Shown in pieces: positions 26,677 to 35,585 of a stretch of 47,154 nt of DNA. The stretch comes from Nakamurella sp. (GTDB lineage Bacteria > Actinomycetota > Actinomycetes > Mycobacteriales > Nakamurellaceae): contig JADGOY010000009.1 of the NCBI GenBank assembly GCA_017882715.1, positions 1 to 47,154 of the forward strand, written 5' to 3'. Numbering within the stretch: position 1 is the first letter of the stretch; each line of letters opens with the position of its first letter. The position numbers were made by a program, and so were the translations under genes. The notes under the pieces are model-generated. The model did no database searches. It had not been told where the DNA came from and saw only the letters and a program-made list of their open reading frames with translations.

Positions 26677-27639
26677 TCAGCCGGACGATGTCCGCGGCGG
26701 TGCCACCCCATCGAGCTGATCCACGATCGACTGCACACACTCGTCGAGGCGGCTGACGTCGCTGGCGATCTCGTCCACCTCGGTCCTCGAGGTCAGCGGC
26801 ACCAGCAGCCGCCGGCGCAACTCCTCATGCTGGTTGGCGGCCCAGGTCAGATGCTCGACGATGTCCTCCCGCCCGGCCGTCTCGACCTGGGGTTCCAGCG
26901 CCTCCAGAACGGGACCCAGCTCGTCGAGCCGCTCGGCCAGCCCGCCCGTGAGGTCGGCGAACTCCGCCGGGTCCTGCGGTGTGCGTCGGCGACCCACCCT
27001 GATGCGGCCGACAACCCCGGCGGCGATCACCAGGATGATGGCGCCGATCAGCACGATCGACCACGGGAACGGTTTCTCGGTGGCCACATCGGTGTAGGCC
27101 CGGACCGCGGCGGGCGGGTCAGCAGCCTCCGCCGCAGCCGTCCGGGCCGCCTCGTCCGCCGAGTTCGACACGGTGGTGCTGCGCGACCCGATCGCGTCCG
27201 GGGACACCACGAGCACCGTCCCGCCCGTCTGGACCTGGACAGCGCCGGCGATCTCCATGGCCTGCTGCCCGGTCAGCGAACTGGCCACCGAGACGACGGA
27301 CAGCCCGAGACCGTCGGTGCGAGCCTCCGCAACGGCGTCGGCCAGGTCTGTTTCGGAACCGGACCCACCCAGCACCGCGACGTGATCGTCGCCCAGCGCC
27401 GCCACCGCCGCGTCGACGTCGACCCCACCGATCACCTCACCGCCGGGGGAGTCGATTGCCGTCCCATCGACCGACCCGACGACGAACGGTTCCGGCGCGG
27501 GCATTTCGTGCGGGTGCGACGCTGCGGGCACGATGACCGCAGCGGCGGCTGCTGGGGCAGATCCGGCGAGCAGTATCGAGGCGGCCACCGCGGCGCCGGC
27601 CACGATCGCCCGGGCGCGTGCTGTCATGTTGATCGCCAC
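26677..27639 (-). CDS. Rv1476-like membrane protein
   Basis: This 320-residue protein has an N-terminal signal or membrane helix (about 10-35). An outside domain with GGVDVDAAVAALGDDHVAVL and alternating beta-alpha segments follows (70-150). One membrane helix (about 193-213, WSIVLIGAIILVIAAGVVG) leads to a cytosolic helical part rich in Glu and Arg. The domain resembles the Rv1476-type membrane proteins. In M. tuberculosis Rv1476 lies next to ripA; here it is about 15 kb away from the RipA-like gene. GTG 27639 or ATG 27627 may be the start. Confidence 0.7.
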   Translation of the reverse strand: MAINMTARARAIVAGAAVAASILLAGSAPAAAAAVIVPAASHPHEMPAPEPFVVGSVDGTAIDSPGGEVIGGVDVDAAVAALGDDHVAVLGGSGSETDLADAVAEARTDGLGLSVVSVASSLTGQQAMEIAGAVQVQTGGTVLVVSPDAIGSRSTTVSNSADEAARTAAAEAADPPAAVRAYTDVATEKPFPWSIVLIGAIILVIAAGVVGRIRVGRRRTPQDPAEFADLTGGLAERLDELGPVLEALEPQVETAGREDIVEHLTWAANQHEELRRRLLVPLTSRTEVDEIASDVSRLDECVQSIVDQLDGVAPPRTSSG

Positions 27640-27753
27640 GCTACCCCGGGTGAGGTGACATGCACCGGTGAACGGCCGCGGAGGTCACCGCACCAGGATG
27701 ATCGCCACGCCGGACAGCGGTGCCCGGGTCAGGCGCTCGTCGCTCCGTGGACA

Positions 27754-28827
27754 TCACCCACCGACCACATCACCCCAGGACGGCCAGGTCCCACCCGGCG
27801 TGCTGGTGGTGCGGGCGGCCAGCAGCGCCCGGACGATCGCCCGGGTCACGACATCGGCCGCGGCCGTGAGGATCTGGTGGAATTCGAGCAGGTCAGGTTC
27901 GGGCGGGCTGGATCCTGACCCGCCGGTGGCCACGCCGAACACCACGTCACCGTCGACCATGGTGTGCACCGGGTTCAGCGCACGGGCCATCCCGTCGTGG
28001 GCGACGGTGGCCATCCTGCCGCAGCGGCTTTTCGTCAGGTTCGCGTTCGTCGCCACCACGGCAAGGGTGGTGTGCTCGATCGCCTCCTCCGGGCCGAACG
28101 AGAACACCGGGCCCCCAGGACGTCGGTACACGACCTCCGTCAGATCGGCCAGCCGCTCCGCAGATGCAACCGGCGGCGGCGGCCCGTCAACCGGCAGCAG
28201 CTGCCTGGCCCCCAGCAGGTCGCCGGTTCTGGGGTCGATCGGTGAACCCGCCGCGTTGCACACCACCAGCGCGGCAACGACAACCCCGCCGGCCAAGGTC
28301 ACCGAAGCCTGGCCCAGGCCGCCTTTGAGATTGCCGGCAACCGCACCTGTTCCGGCACCGATGCTGCCCACTGCGGCCGCGCCGGTGTCGTCGGAGAATT
28401 CGTCCTGCAGCGCGGCGCGCAATGCCGCCCGGCCGAATTCCGCCGTAGGACGGGCCCGGAAGTCACCTCCGCGGCCCAGATCGAAGATCACCGCACCTGG
28501 CACGATCGGCACCACCTCGCCGGGTCCGGTACCGACGGACAGGCCGATGCCGCGTTCGGCCAGGCCGTCCATCACGCCCGTGCACGTCCCCAGGCCGTAG
28601 GCGCTCCCGCCGCTGAACACCAGAGCGTGGACGGATTCGACCGCCGCGGTCGGGTTCAGCAGATCTGTCTCACGCGTGCCGGGCCCGCCGCCGCGCACCT
28701 CCACGCCCGCCGTCATGCCGCGGTCCGGCGCCAGCACGACCGTGGTCCCGGTGAGAAACCCGTCCCCGATGGCGGTGTGGTGGCCCACCCGGATTCCCGG
28801 GACGTCGACGAGAGCGTTGCGAGCCAT
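27754..28827 (-). CDS. P1-family (DmpA-type) aminopeptidase
   Basis: This 357-residue peptidase of the P1/S58 family self-cleaves to form two chains. Marks are VDVPGIRVGHHT (about 7-18), SGGSAYGLG (about 70-78) and the likely cleavage site EEAIEHTTLAVVATNANL, where the residue after His becomes the nucleophile. ATG 28827 overlaps the stop of the upstream M20 gene by one base (TGATG), so the two are translated together. The natural substrate (a beta-peptide, an amide of the pantothenate type or another) is unknown. Confidence 0.92.
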   Translation of the reverse strand: MARNALVDVPGIRVGHHTAIGDGFLTGTTVVLAPDRGMTAGVEVRGGGPGTRETDLLNPTAAVESVHALVFSGGSAYGLGTCTGVMDGLAERGIGLSVGTGPGEVVPIVPGAVIFDLGRGGDFRARPTAEFGRAALRAALQDEFSDDTGAAAVGSIGAGTGAVAGNLKGGLGQASVTLAGGVVVAALVVCNAAGSPIDPRTGDLLGARQLLPVDGPPPPVASAERLADLTEVVYRRPGGPVFSFGPEEAIEHTTLAVVATNANLTKSRCGRMATVAHDGMARALNPVHTMVDGDVVFGVATGGSGSSPPEPDLLEFHQILTAAADVVTRAIVRALLAARTTSTPGGTWPSWGDVVGG

Positions 28828-30074
28828 CAGCCTGCGCCCGACAGAAAATGCCGGGCGGCCGCGATGTAGGCGCGGGTGCTGATCAGGATGTCGTCCACCT
28901 CGACGAACTCGTCGGCCTGATGAGCGATCCATTTGCCGCCCGGTCCGTAGACCACCGTCGGCAGTCCCGCGTCACGGGACAGTATCGTGCCGTCCGTGGT
29001 GCCGGGAACCCCGCCGAGGACCGCCGGCCGGCCGGTCGCCGCATGGTGACCCGCGAACATCGCCTGCACCACGGGCGCATCGACCGGGGTGTCCACCGGC
29101 GGGCGGTCGTCGATGACCGTCAACCGGGACTGCAGATCGGCTTCCGCGGCGAGGGTGTCGGCCAGTCGCGTGATCAGCTCGATCAACAGTCGATGATCCA
29201 CACCGGGCACGGTGCGGATGTCCAGCGCGAGCGTCGCGGTGGCTGGGATGACGTTGATCTGGCCATGGGAACCCGCCGAGAGCACCGTCGGGGTCAGCGA
29301 GAACTCGCCCAGCAACGGGTGCGTGCCGGTCTGCGCCCTGATCGCATGCTGGATCTGGTCCAGCCCGAGCAGCAACGACCCCACGGCCGGCACCGGGTTG
29401 CGGCCCATCTGCGGCATGGCGCCGTGGGCCATCGACCCGATCAACTCCACCTGCAGACGGATGGCACCCTTCGCGACCGGGCAGACCTCACCGCCTTCCG
29501 GCTCGCAGACGATCACGCCGTCGATGACGCCCCACAGGTCGGCGTTCACGTCGCCGGCAAAGTACTTGGCGCCGAGCATCATGCCTTCCTCGTCGGCCAG
29601 CGCACCGAGCAGGATCCGGCCGTTGAACCCGCCGAGTTGCACCGCTCGAGCAGCGTGAATCATGGCGGCCACACCGGATTTCATGTCCGCCGACCCTCTG
29701 CCGCGGAGCCGGCCGTCCACCACGTCACCGCCGAAGGGGTCGAAGGACCAGAGGCCCGGATCGGCCTCGGTGACGACGTCAAGATGGCCTTCGAACATCA
29801 GCGTGCGGCCGGCCCGGGCGCCGTGGATGACCGCGATGACGTTGGGTCGCCCCGGCGCCACCTCGGTGACGGTGACGTCCCAGCCGAACCCGCGCATCGT
29901 CCGGGCGATGAGTTCGGCGGCCGGGGTTTCCACCAGCTGCGCCTCGGGTCGGTGCACGGTCCGCAACTGGACCAGGGCAGAGGTCAGCGAGGTGACTGCT
30001 TCGAGGTCGAACTCCTCGGTGAAGGACTGGTCTCCGCGGAATTCGCCATTCGCGGCGCCCTGCCCTGGTGTCAC
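28827..30074 (-). CDS. M20-family zinc metallopeptidase (ArgE/DapE type)
   Basis: This 415-residue amidohydrolase of the M20 family has metal ligands in EGHLDVV (about 94-100), the bridging Asp in RGRGSADMKSG (about 125-135), the catalytic pair LADEEG (about 158-163), CEPEGG (about 190-195) and the C-terminal His in IAHQADEF (near 388). The dimerisation domain lies between. GTG 30074 overlaps the panB stop by 4 bp and the P1 peptidase follows with a one-base overlap. The substrate is unknown; deacylation or hydrolysis of a peptide-like amide is expected. Confidence 0.9.
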   Translation of the reverse strand: MTPGQGAANGEFRGDQSFTEEFDLEAVTSLTSALVQLRTVHRPEAQLVETPAAELIARTMRGFGWDVTVTEVAPGRPNVIAVIHGARAGRTLMFEGHLDVVTEADPGLWSFDPFGGDVVDGRLRGRGSADMKSGVAAMIHAARAVQLGGFNGRILLGALADEEGMMLGAKYFAGDVNADLWGVIDGVIVCEPEGGEVCPVAKGAIRLQVELIGSMAHGAMPQMGRNPVPAVGSLLLGLDQIQHAIRAQTGTHPLLGEFSLTPTVLSAGSHGQINVIPATATLALDIRTVPGVDHRLLIELITRLADTLAAEADLQSRLTVIDDRPPVDTPVDAPVVQAMFAGHHAATGRPAVLGGVPGTTDGTILSRDAGLPTVVYGPGGKWIAHQADEFVEVDDILISTRAYIAAARHFLSGAG

Positions 30075-30988
30075 CGCAGCAGCTGCGCGAGATCATCTGC
30101 CACCGTGGCGATCTCACCTCGACGGGCTTGGTAACGGGCCAGCTCGGCGGGGTCCATGCCATAGCCGTGCTCGGCCGTCGGGAACGCCCGCGAGCGGACG
30201 TCTTCGGCGTATCTGGCCACACCCTCGTTCATGGCGTCCTGCAGGTCGGCGTAGCGCCGGACGAACTTCGCACCTGCGCCGTCCCGAATTCCCAGCAAGT
30301 CGTGGAACACGAGTACCTGCCCGTCCGCCGCCGGACCGGCGCCGATCCCGATCACCGGGATCCGTAGCAGCGGCACCAGGTCGTCGGTCAGCACGCTGGG
30401 TACTGCCTCGAACACGATGCTGAAGCAGCCTGCGGCCTGCAGATCCAGGGCACCCCGGGCGATGGCGAGCGCCGACTCGACACTGCGGCCCTGAGCGCGG
30501 TAGCCGCCCAGCGCGGTGGCCGTCTGCGGCGTCAGACCGACGTGGCCGATGACCGGCACGCCGGCACCGACGATCGCTCTGGCCCTGCTGACCGACGCCG
30601 GACCGCCACCCTCCAACTTGACACCGTCGGCACCGGCCTCCTTGACGAAACGCACCGCGGTCGCGACGGCCTGCTCGTCGCTCACCTCGTACGAGCCGAA
30701 CGGCAGATCGGCTATCAGCAAACCAATCTCGGTGCCGCGCCGGGCCGCTTTGGTCAGCATGATCATCTCGTCGACCGTGACGGCCACGGTGCTCGGATAC
30801 CCGAGAACCGTCATGGCTCCGGAATCACCCACGAGCACCACGTCGACACCCGCGGCCTCCGCGGCTCGCGCACTCGGATAGTCGTAGGCCGTCACCATGA
30901 CGATCGGCCTGCCGGATCGTTTCTGCTCGAGCAAACCGGGAATGGTCACCGGCCGCCGCCCGTTGTCGGCGGATGGACGAGTGGACAT
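30071..30988 (-). CDS. panB: 3-methyl-2-oxobutanoate hydroxymethyltransferase
   Basis: This 305-residue enzyme makes ketopantoate from 2-ketoisovalerate and methylene-tetrahydrofolate in pantothenate synthesis. The motifs are AYDYPSARAAEAAGVDVVLV (about 34-53), GDSGAMTVLGYPSTV (about 54-68), KLEGG and GHVGLTPQ, and the catalytic Glu in FEAVP. Its third residue block GDSGAMTV differs slightly from the more common GDSLGMVV. ATG 30988 has AAAGGAGCAGCC upstream. It is 137 bp after panC and runs into the M20 gene. Confidence 0.96.
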   Translation of the reverse strand: MSTRPSADNGRRPVTIPGLLEQKRSGRPIVMVTAYDYPSARAAEAAGVDVVLVGDSGAMTVLGYPSTVAVTVDEMIMLTKAARRGTEIGLLIADLPFGSYEVSDEQAVATAVRFVKEAGADGVKLEGGGPASVSRARAIVGAGVPVIGHVGLTPQTATALGGYRAQGRSVESALAIARGALDLQAAGCFSIVFEAVPSVLTDDLVPLLRIPVIGIGAGPAADGQVLVFHDLLGIRDGAGAKFVRRYADLQDAMNEGVARYAEDVRSRAFPTAEHGYGMDPAELARYQARRGEIATVADDLAQLLR

Positions 30989-31125
30989 CGGCTGCTCCTT
31001 TGCTGGCCTGTCGCTGAAGTCGCGCGTATTCAAGTCAAACCGCCGCGACGGCAGCGATGTTCCATTGCACCACCGGAAGAGCCTGGCGGGCTGCCAGGTG
31101 TGACCCACCACACCAGTCGCGGAGG

Positions 31126-31992
31126 TCACCGCACCGACGGCGGGGCCTCCAGCCGCACATTGTCGATCAGCCTGGTGTCGCCGATCTGGGCCGCGACCAG
31201 CAGCAACGCGGACCGTGCGCCGACGGTGCCGGCCGGCAGGAAGGTGTCCGCGTCGACCAGGGCGAGGTACTCCGGGGCGATCCGGTGCTCGGCGAGGATC
31301 CGGCCGGCCTCGACCAAGATCACCTCCGCGCGCCGTTCACCGCCGGAGGTCATCTGCTGCGCGCGGCGCAACGCGGCGAACAGACCCACCGCCCGGGCGC
31401 GCTCGGCCGGATCGAGCCGGCGGTTGCGGCTGGACATCGCCAGGCCATCGGGTTCGCGGACGGTGGGCACGGTGACGATCTCGGTGTCGATGTTGAGGTC
31501 GGCGACCAGCGCCCGGACCACCCGTGCCTGCTGAGCATCCTTGGCGCCGAAGTAGGCCCGGTGCGGGGCCGCCATGCCGAGCAGCTTCGTCACCACCGTG
31601 GTCACTCCGCGGAAGTGCCCGACGCCGCGTTGCGCGCCCTCCAGGCTCAGCACGATCGGCCCGTCCAGTTGCACCCAGGCGCTGAACCCCGGTGGGTACA
31701 CCTCTTCGGCAGGCGGTGCGAACAGCAGATCGACCCCCACCCCGACGGCCAGTTCCGCGTCGGCAGCTTCCTCCCGGGGATACGCGGCCAGATCGGCCGG
31801 GTCGTCGAACTGCGCCGGGTTGACGAAGACCGACATGACAACGACGTCGTTCTCCGCCCGGGCACGCCTGGCCAGCTCGAGGTGCCCGTCGTGCAGGGCG
31901 CCCATGGTGGGCACCAGCGCTACCGAGGCCCCCGCCGAGCGCTGCGTCGACAATGCAGCGCGCAGATCGCGCACGGTGCGGACGGTCTTCAT
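31126..31992 (-). CDS. panC: Pantothenate synthetase
   Basis: This 288-residue enzyme joins pantoate and beta-alanine with ATP. The nucleotide site is PTMGALHDGHL (about 27-37), an HIGH-like element, and MSSRNRRL plays the KMSKS-like part. VFVNPAQFDDPADLAAYPR (about 56-74) is the usual pantoate-site region. ATG 31992 overlaps the DUF2520 gene end by 4 bp, so it is coupled to it. panB follows on the same strand. Confidence 0.97.
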   Translation of the reverse strand: MKTVRTVRDLRAALSTQRSAGASVALVPTMGALHDGHLELARRARAENDVVVMSVFVNPAQFDDPADLAAYPREEAADAELAVGVGVDLLFAPPAEEVYPPGFSAWVQLDGPIVLSLEGAQRGVGHFRGVTTVVTKLLGMAAPHRAYFGAKDAQQARVVRALVADLNIDTEIVTVPTVREPDGLAMSSRNRRLDPAERARAVGLFAALRRAQQMTSGGERRAEVILVEAGRILAEHRIAPEYLALVDADTFLPAGTVGARSALLLVAAQIGDTRLIDNVRLEAPPSVR

Positions 31993-32786
31993 GGGCTGGT
32001 CGTCTCCGATGCGCGAGATGCGGGGGGATCGCCGGACACTGTCTCATCGAGAGTGCCGTTCCGCACCGCCGGGCGCACCTCGGCCCGGGTTCCGTCCCGC
32101 TCGGCCAGCATTTCCGTCGCCGACACCAGCGCATCGAACAGCGCCAGCAGGTCGGGGGTCCGGGTGGCGACGGCGTCTCGGTGCAGGTTCACCGTGCGCG
32201 TGTCACCCCGGGCGACCGGGCCGGTGAGCGCGGCCGGACCTGCTGCCCCCCAGTTCTCCAAGGCGGCTCGGGCCAACGGCACGAGGACGTCTCGGTCCAG
32301 GCCCGCGGTGGCCATCAGTTCGGCCGCCGCGTCCTGCACGGTGATCAGGAAATTGGCGGCGATGGCGGCGGCGGCGTGATAGGCCGCCCGATCGGAGTCG
32401 GCGACCTGCACCGCGCGCAGGCCCAGCGCCCCGGCCAGTGCGCGGGCGGCGGCCAACGCCCGCGGGGTGCGGCCGGCCACCGCGGCGGTGACCCCGCGGA
32501 AGTCGGCGCCGTCCCGGGTGACCGTCATCAGCGGGTGCAGGCTGAACCCCTCGTGGTCGCCCAGGACGTCCAGCCGCGACGCCCCCGAGCAGTGACCGAC
32601 CAGCACACGCTCGGCGGTGATCGCGCGGGCAGCCGCGGCGATCGCGTCATCCGGCACGCACAACAGCACGATGCCCGCGCCGCCGCCGGTGTAGCCACGC
32701 CCGTGCGGCCCCGTCACCGGCACCCCGGCATCGCCCAGGGCAGCGGTCAGCGCGGTGCCCAACCGGCCGGCGCCCACGATCGCCAC
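31989..32786 (-). CDS. Rossmann-like plus DUF2520 protein
   Basis: This 265-residue protein has an N-terminal NAD(P)-binding motif IVGAGRLGTAL (about 3-13) and a C-terminal DUF2520 helical half. Such proteins sit beside panC in many Actinobacteria (Rv3603c next to panC in M. tuberculosis). They look like dehydrogenases of the ketopantoate-reductase superfamily; no panE-like gene is seen in the window, so a role as the ketopantoate reductase is possible. GTG 32786 is the likely start; no better one was found upstream. Confidence 0.85.
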   Translation of the reverse strand: MAIVGAGRLGTALTAALGDAGVPVTGPHGRGYTGGGAGIVLLCVPDDAIAAAARAITAERVLVGHCSGASRLDVLGDHEGFSLHPLMTVTRDGADFRGVTAAVAGRTPRALAAARALAGALGLRAVQVADSDRAAYHAAAAIAANFLITVQDAAAELMATAGLDRDVLVPLARAALENWGAAGPAALTGPVARGDTRTVNLHRDAVATRTPDLLALFDALVSATEMLAERDGTRAEVRPAVRNGTLDETVSGDPPASRASETTSP

Positions 32787-32845
32787 CGGCGCGGGCAGCT
32801 CGGCGGCCGAAGCGGACCGTGTCGACGTCAGCGTTGTCCGGCCCC

Positions 32846-34129
32846 TTACTGTGCGGGTTCGTCCGCGTCGTCCCGGCCCGGATAGGCCTGGTTGGGGTAA
32901 CCACCGGCCTCCGGGTACTCCTGTTCGGGTGCCTGGACCTGCGGAAGTTGTTGCGGCACAGCGGGTTGGATCTCGGCGCGGTCGCGGTAGGCAGCCGCCC
33001 GCGCTGCGTCCTGGTCGGCGATCGTCACCGCGGCCTCCCGCTCGACGGCCCTGACGGCCTCGGCCACCTCCTGCGCCGACGTGCCCTCGAACCAGTCCGC
33101 GACGTCGTCGTCGATGTCCCCCGGCCGGGACTTCGGCCGGTCGGGATCGACCGGTTCATCCGCGGGGGGCTCGTACCGGAAGACCCCGTCATCGCCCTTG
33201 GTGCCGAGCATCCGGGCGAACCCCTCGAGCGACTTGGAGAAGTCGCTGGGGATCATCCACACCTTGTTCGCGTCGCCCTGCGCCATCTGCGGCAACGTCT
33301 GCAGGTACTGGTAGGCCAGGAGTTCAGGGGTCGGCTTGCCGGCCTTGACGGCGGCGAAGACCTTCTCGATGGCCTTCGCCTGGCCCTGGGCCTGCAGGTA
33401 ACGGGCGGCGCGCTCACCCTGGGCGCGCAGGATGCGGGACTGCCGCTCGCCCTCGGCCGCCAGGATCGAGGACTGTTTGGCACCCTCGGCGGTGAGCACA
33501 GCGGCCTGCTTCTGGCCCTCGGCGGTCTTGATCGACGACTCCCGCAGGCCCTCGGAATTCAGGATCATGGCCCGCTTGTCGCGGTCGGCGCGCATCTGCT
33601 TCTCCATCGCCTCCTGGATGGAGGGGGGCGGATCGATCGCCTTCAGTTCCACCCGGGCGACCCTGATCCCCCACTTTCCGGTCGCCTCGTCCAGCACCCC
33701 GCGGAGTTGACCGTTGATGGAGTCGCGGCTGGTCAGCGTCTGTTCCAGGTTCATGCCGCCGACCACGTTGCGCAATGTGGTGGTGGTGAGCTGTTCGACC
33801 GCGACGATGTAGTTCGCGATCTCGTACACGGCCGCCCGCGGGTCCGTCACCTGGAAGTAGACGACCGTGTCGATCGAGACGGTCAGGTTGTCCTCGGTGA
33901 TCACCGGCTGCGGCGGGAACGACACCACCTGTTCGCGAAGGTCGATCCGGGCCCGGATGCGGTCGACGAAGGGCATCAGCCACACCAGGCCCGCCCCGCT
34001 GGCCTTGTTGAACCGGCCCAGGCGTTCGATCACGGCGGCCTGTGCCTGCGGGATGACCTTGACCGAACGAATCAGGACCACGACGACGAGCACAACGATG
34101 ATGATGGCGACGATCAGAACCGGATCCAT
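32846..34129 (-). CDS. SPFH/stomatin-like membrane protein
   Basis: This 427-residue protein (Rv1488 relative) has an N-terminal membrane helix (about 4-24), the SPFH domain (about 25-190, VIPQAQAAVIERLGRFNK and GKWGIRVARVELKAIDPP) and a long helical segment with Ala/Glu/Gln repeats (ILAAEGERQSRILRAQGER). The acidic tail ends in a Pro/Gln/Tyr-rich region. It should form large oligomers at the membrane. ATG 34129 is 5 bp from the NfeD stop; TTG 34147 is an alternative that would overlap it. It forms an operon with the NfeD gene. Confidence 0.93.
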   Translation of the reverse strand: MDPVLIVAIIIVVLVVVVLIRSVKVIPQAQAAVIERLGRFNKASGAGLVWLMPFVDRIRARIDLREQVVSFPPQPVITEDNLTVSIDTVVYFQVTDPRAAVYEIANYIVAVEQLTTTTLRNVVGGMNLEQTLTSRDSINGQLRGVLDEATGKWGIRVARVELKAIDPPPSIQEAMEKQMRADRDKRAMILNSEGLRESSIKTAEGQKQAAVLTAEGAKQSSILAAEGERQSRILRAQGERAARYLQAQGQAKAIEKVFAAVKAGKPTPELLAYQYLQTLPQMAQGDANKVWMIPSDFSKSLEGFARMLGTKGDDGVFRYEPPADEPVDPDRPKSRPGDIDDDVADWFEGTSAQEVAEAVRAVEREAAVTIADQDAARAAAYRDRAEIQPAVPQQLPQVQAPEQEYPEAGGYPNQAYPGRDDADEPAQ

Positions 34130-34134
34130 GCTGG

Positions 34135-34566
34135 TTAAGGCCCCCAAATCACGACCGCGGTGGCGCCGCGGACCTCGACGACAGTGACAGACGTACCTGG
34201 CGGCAGCGGGCGATGTCCGTCCATGCCGACCGCAGACCAGACCTCACCGCCGATCTTGACCTGGCCACCGTCGGAGTCGACGGTGGATGTCACGGTTGCC
34301 TTGGATCCGATCAGCGCCTCGATGCCGCTGCGGATCTGTGCGGGCTGGTAGTACTTGCGCAGCAGCATCGGCCGCAGTCCCACCACCAGCGCCACCGAGG
34401 ACAGCGCAAAGACCAGGAGCTGCAACCACAACGACCCCGGGAAGAGCAGCGCCACGCCCGCCGTCACCAGGGCGCCGCCGCCCAACATGAGCAGCACGAA
34501 TTCGGCACCGAGCACCTCGGCGATCGACAGCAGTACCGCGCCGGCGAACCAGACCCATGCGGACAT
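34135..34566 (-). CDS. NfeD-like membrane protein
   Basis: This 143-residue protein has two or three membrane helices in the first 70 residues (WVWFAGAVLLSIAEVLGAEF, then the LLFPGSLWLQLLVFALSS region). An OB-fold end (about 85-143, ALIGSKATVTSTV and GTSVTVVEVRG) follows. NfeD proteins pair with SPFH proteins, as here, to organise membrane microdomains or guard proteins there. ATG 34566 is chosen over a longer frame that adds 14 polar residues. Confidence 0.92.
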   Translation of the reverse strand: MSAWVWFAGAVLLSIAEVLGAEFVLLMLGGGALVTAGVALLFPGSLWLQLLVFALSSVALVVGLRPMLLRKYYQPAQIRSGIEALIGSKATVTSTVDSDGGQVKIGGEVWSAVGMDGHRPLPPGTSVTVVEVRGATAVVIWGP

Positions 34567-34612
34567 GAATTCATCCTGCCAGAGCGAAGACACCTGCCTC
34601 TGGTTCATGTCG

Positions 34613-35434
34613 TCAGGGCTCGGCGACGAAGTCGATCAACCGCTCCATCGCGGTGATCAACGGGGTGTCCAGATCCCGGTAGCTGCAGACCGCGCCGTTC
34701 ACCCGGCCCCACATCGTGCGGGTGTCCGTGATGCCCAACGCGGCGCACACGCCGGTCTTCCAGTCGGTGCCGCGCGGCACCGTCGGCCACGCCGCGATCC
34801 CGACCGCGGCGGGCCGCACCGCCTGCCAGATGTCTATGTAGGGATGACCGGCGATCAACACCGACGGACCGGCCGACGCGCGCACCGACTCGGCGATCCG
34901 ATGCTCCTTCGAACCGGGCACCAAATGGTCGACCAGCACGCCGAGGCGGCGCCCGGGACCGGGACCGAAAGCGCCGACCACGGCCGCCAGGTGATCCAGC
35001 CCCTCCAGGGGCTCCACCACGATGCCCTCGACCCGCAGGTCGTGGCCCCAGACCCGTTCGACGAGGGCTGCGTCGTGGACTCCCTCCACCCAGATCCGGG
35101 CCGCCTTGGCGGTTCTCGCGCGGCCCAGGGCCACGGCGCGGGATCCGGACGCGGACTGCCGGGGCCGGGCCGGTCGGGTGGCGGCGGGGCGCACCAGGGT
35201 GGCGGGCGCGCCGTCGACCAGGAACGCCCCCGCGGCGAGCGGGAAGACCCGGCGGCGGCCTTCGCGGTCCTCCAGCGTCACCGCGGTCGACGTGCAGGCC
35301 ACCACCGCGCCGCAGAAGCCGGAGAGCGGGTCCTCGGCCACGACGTCCGCGGTGGCGGCGATCTCGGCGGCGACCCCGGCCTTGCGTGGTGCCGAGAGCA
35401 CGTCAGGGCCGTAACGGTCAGGGCTGTTGGGCAC
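34613..35434 (-). CDS. DUF3097 family protein
   Basis: This 273-residue cytosolic protein is of the DUF3097 family (Rv1486c relative in M. tuberculosis, likewise near NfeD and SPFH genes). Its typical parts are RIWVEGVHDAALVERVWGHD (about 112-131), VLVDHLVPGSKEHRIAE (about 164-180) and PYIDIWQAVRP. GTG 35434 is chosen because the family start (MPNSPDRYGPDVL) begins there. The region with WVEGVHDAAL suggests a toprim-like fold, though this is not certain. Function unknown. Confidence 0.88.
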   Translation of the reverse strand: MPNSPDRYGPDVLSAPRKAGVAAEIAATADVVAEDPLSGFCGAVVACTSTAVTLEDREGRRRVFPLAAGAFLVDGAPATLVRPAATRPARPRQSASGSRAVALGRARTAKAARIWVEGVHDAALVERVWGHDLRVEGIVVEPLEGLDHLAAVVGAFGPGPGRRLGVLVDHLVPGSKEHRIAESVRASAGPSVLIAGHPYIDIWQAVRPAAVGIAAWPTVPRGTDWKTGVCAALGITDTRTMWGRVNGAVCSYRDLDTPLITAMERLIDFVAEP

Positions 35435-35585
35435 GGAGCGCCACGCTACCCGGCTCGAAGGTCGGGGCGGCTGAGCCGAACCCGCGTGTCGATTCCGACC
35501 GTGGCTGCGGTGAGTGTGGCGGCGGGATGTACCCGGAATGTGCACGGCCGGGTCGCCGGACCGAGCGTGACGTACGGTAGCCCTC

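Noticed and set aside
28848-30134. A 428-codon plus-strand frame opposite the M20 peptidase
   Set aside because: It is an antisense shadow; the M20 frame has full catalytic motifs.
32819-34138. A 439-codon plus-strand frame opposite the SPFH gene
   Set aside because: It is an antisense shadow with leucine/glycine/arginine-rich repeats that mirror the coiled-coil codons.
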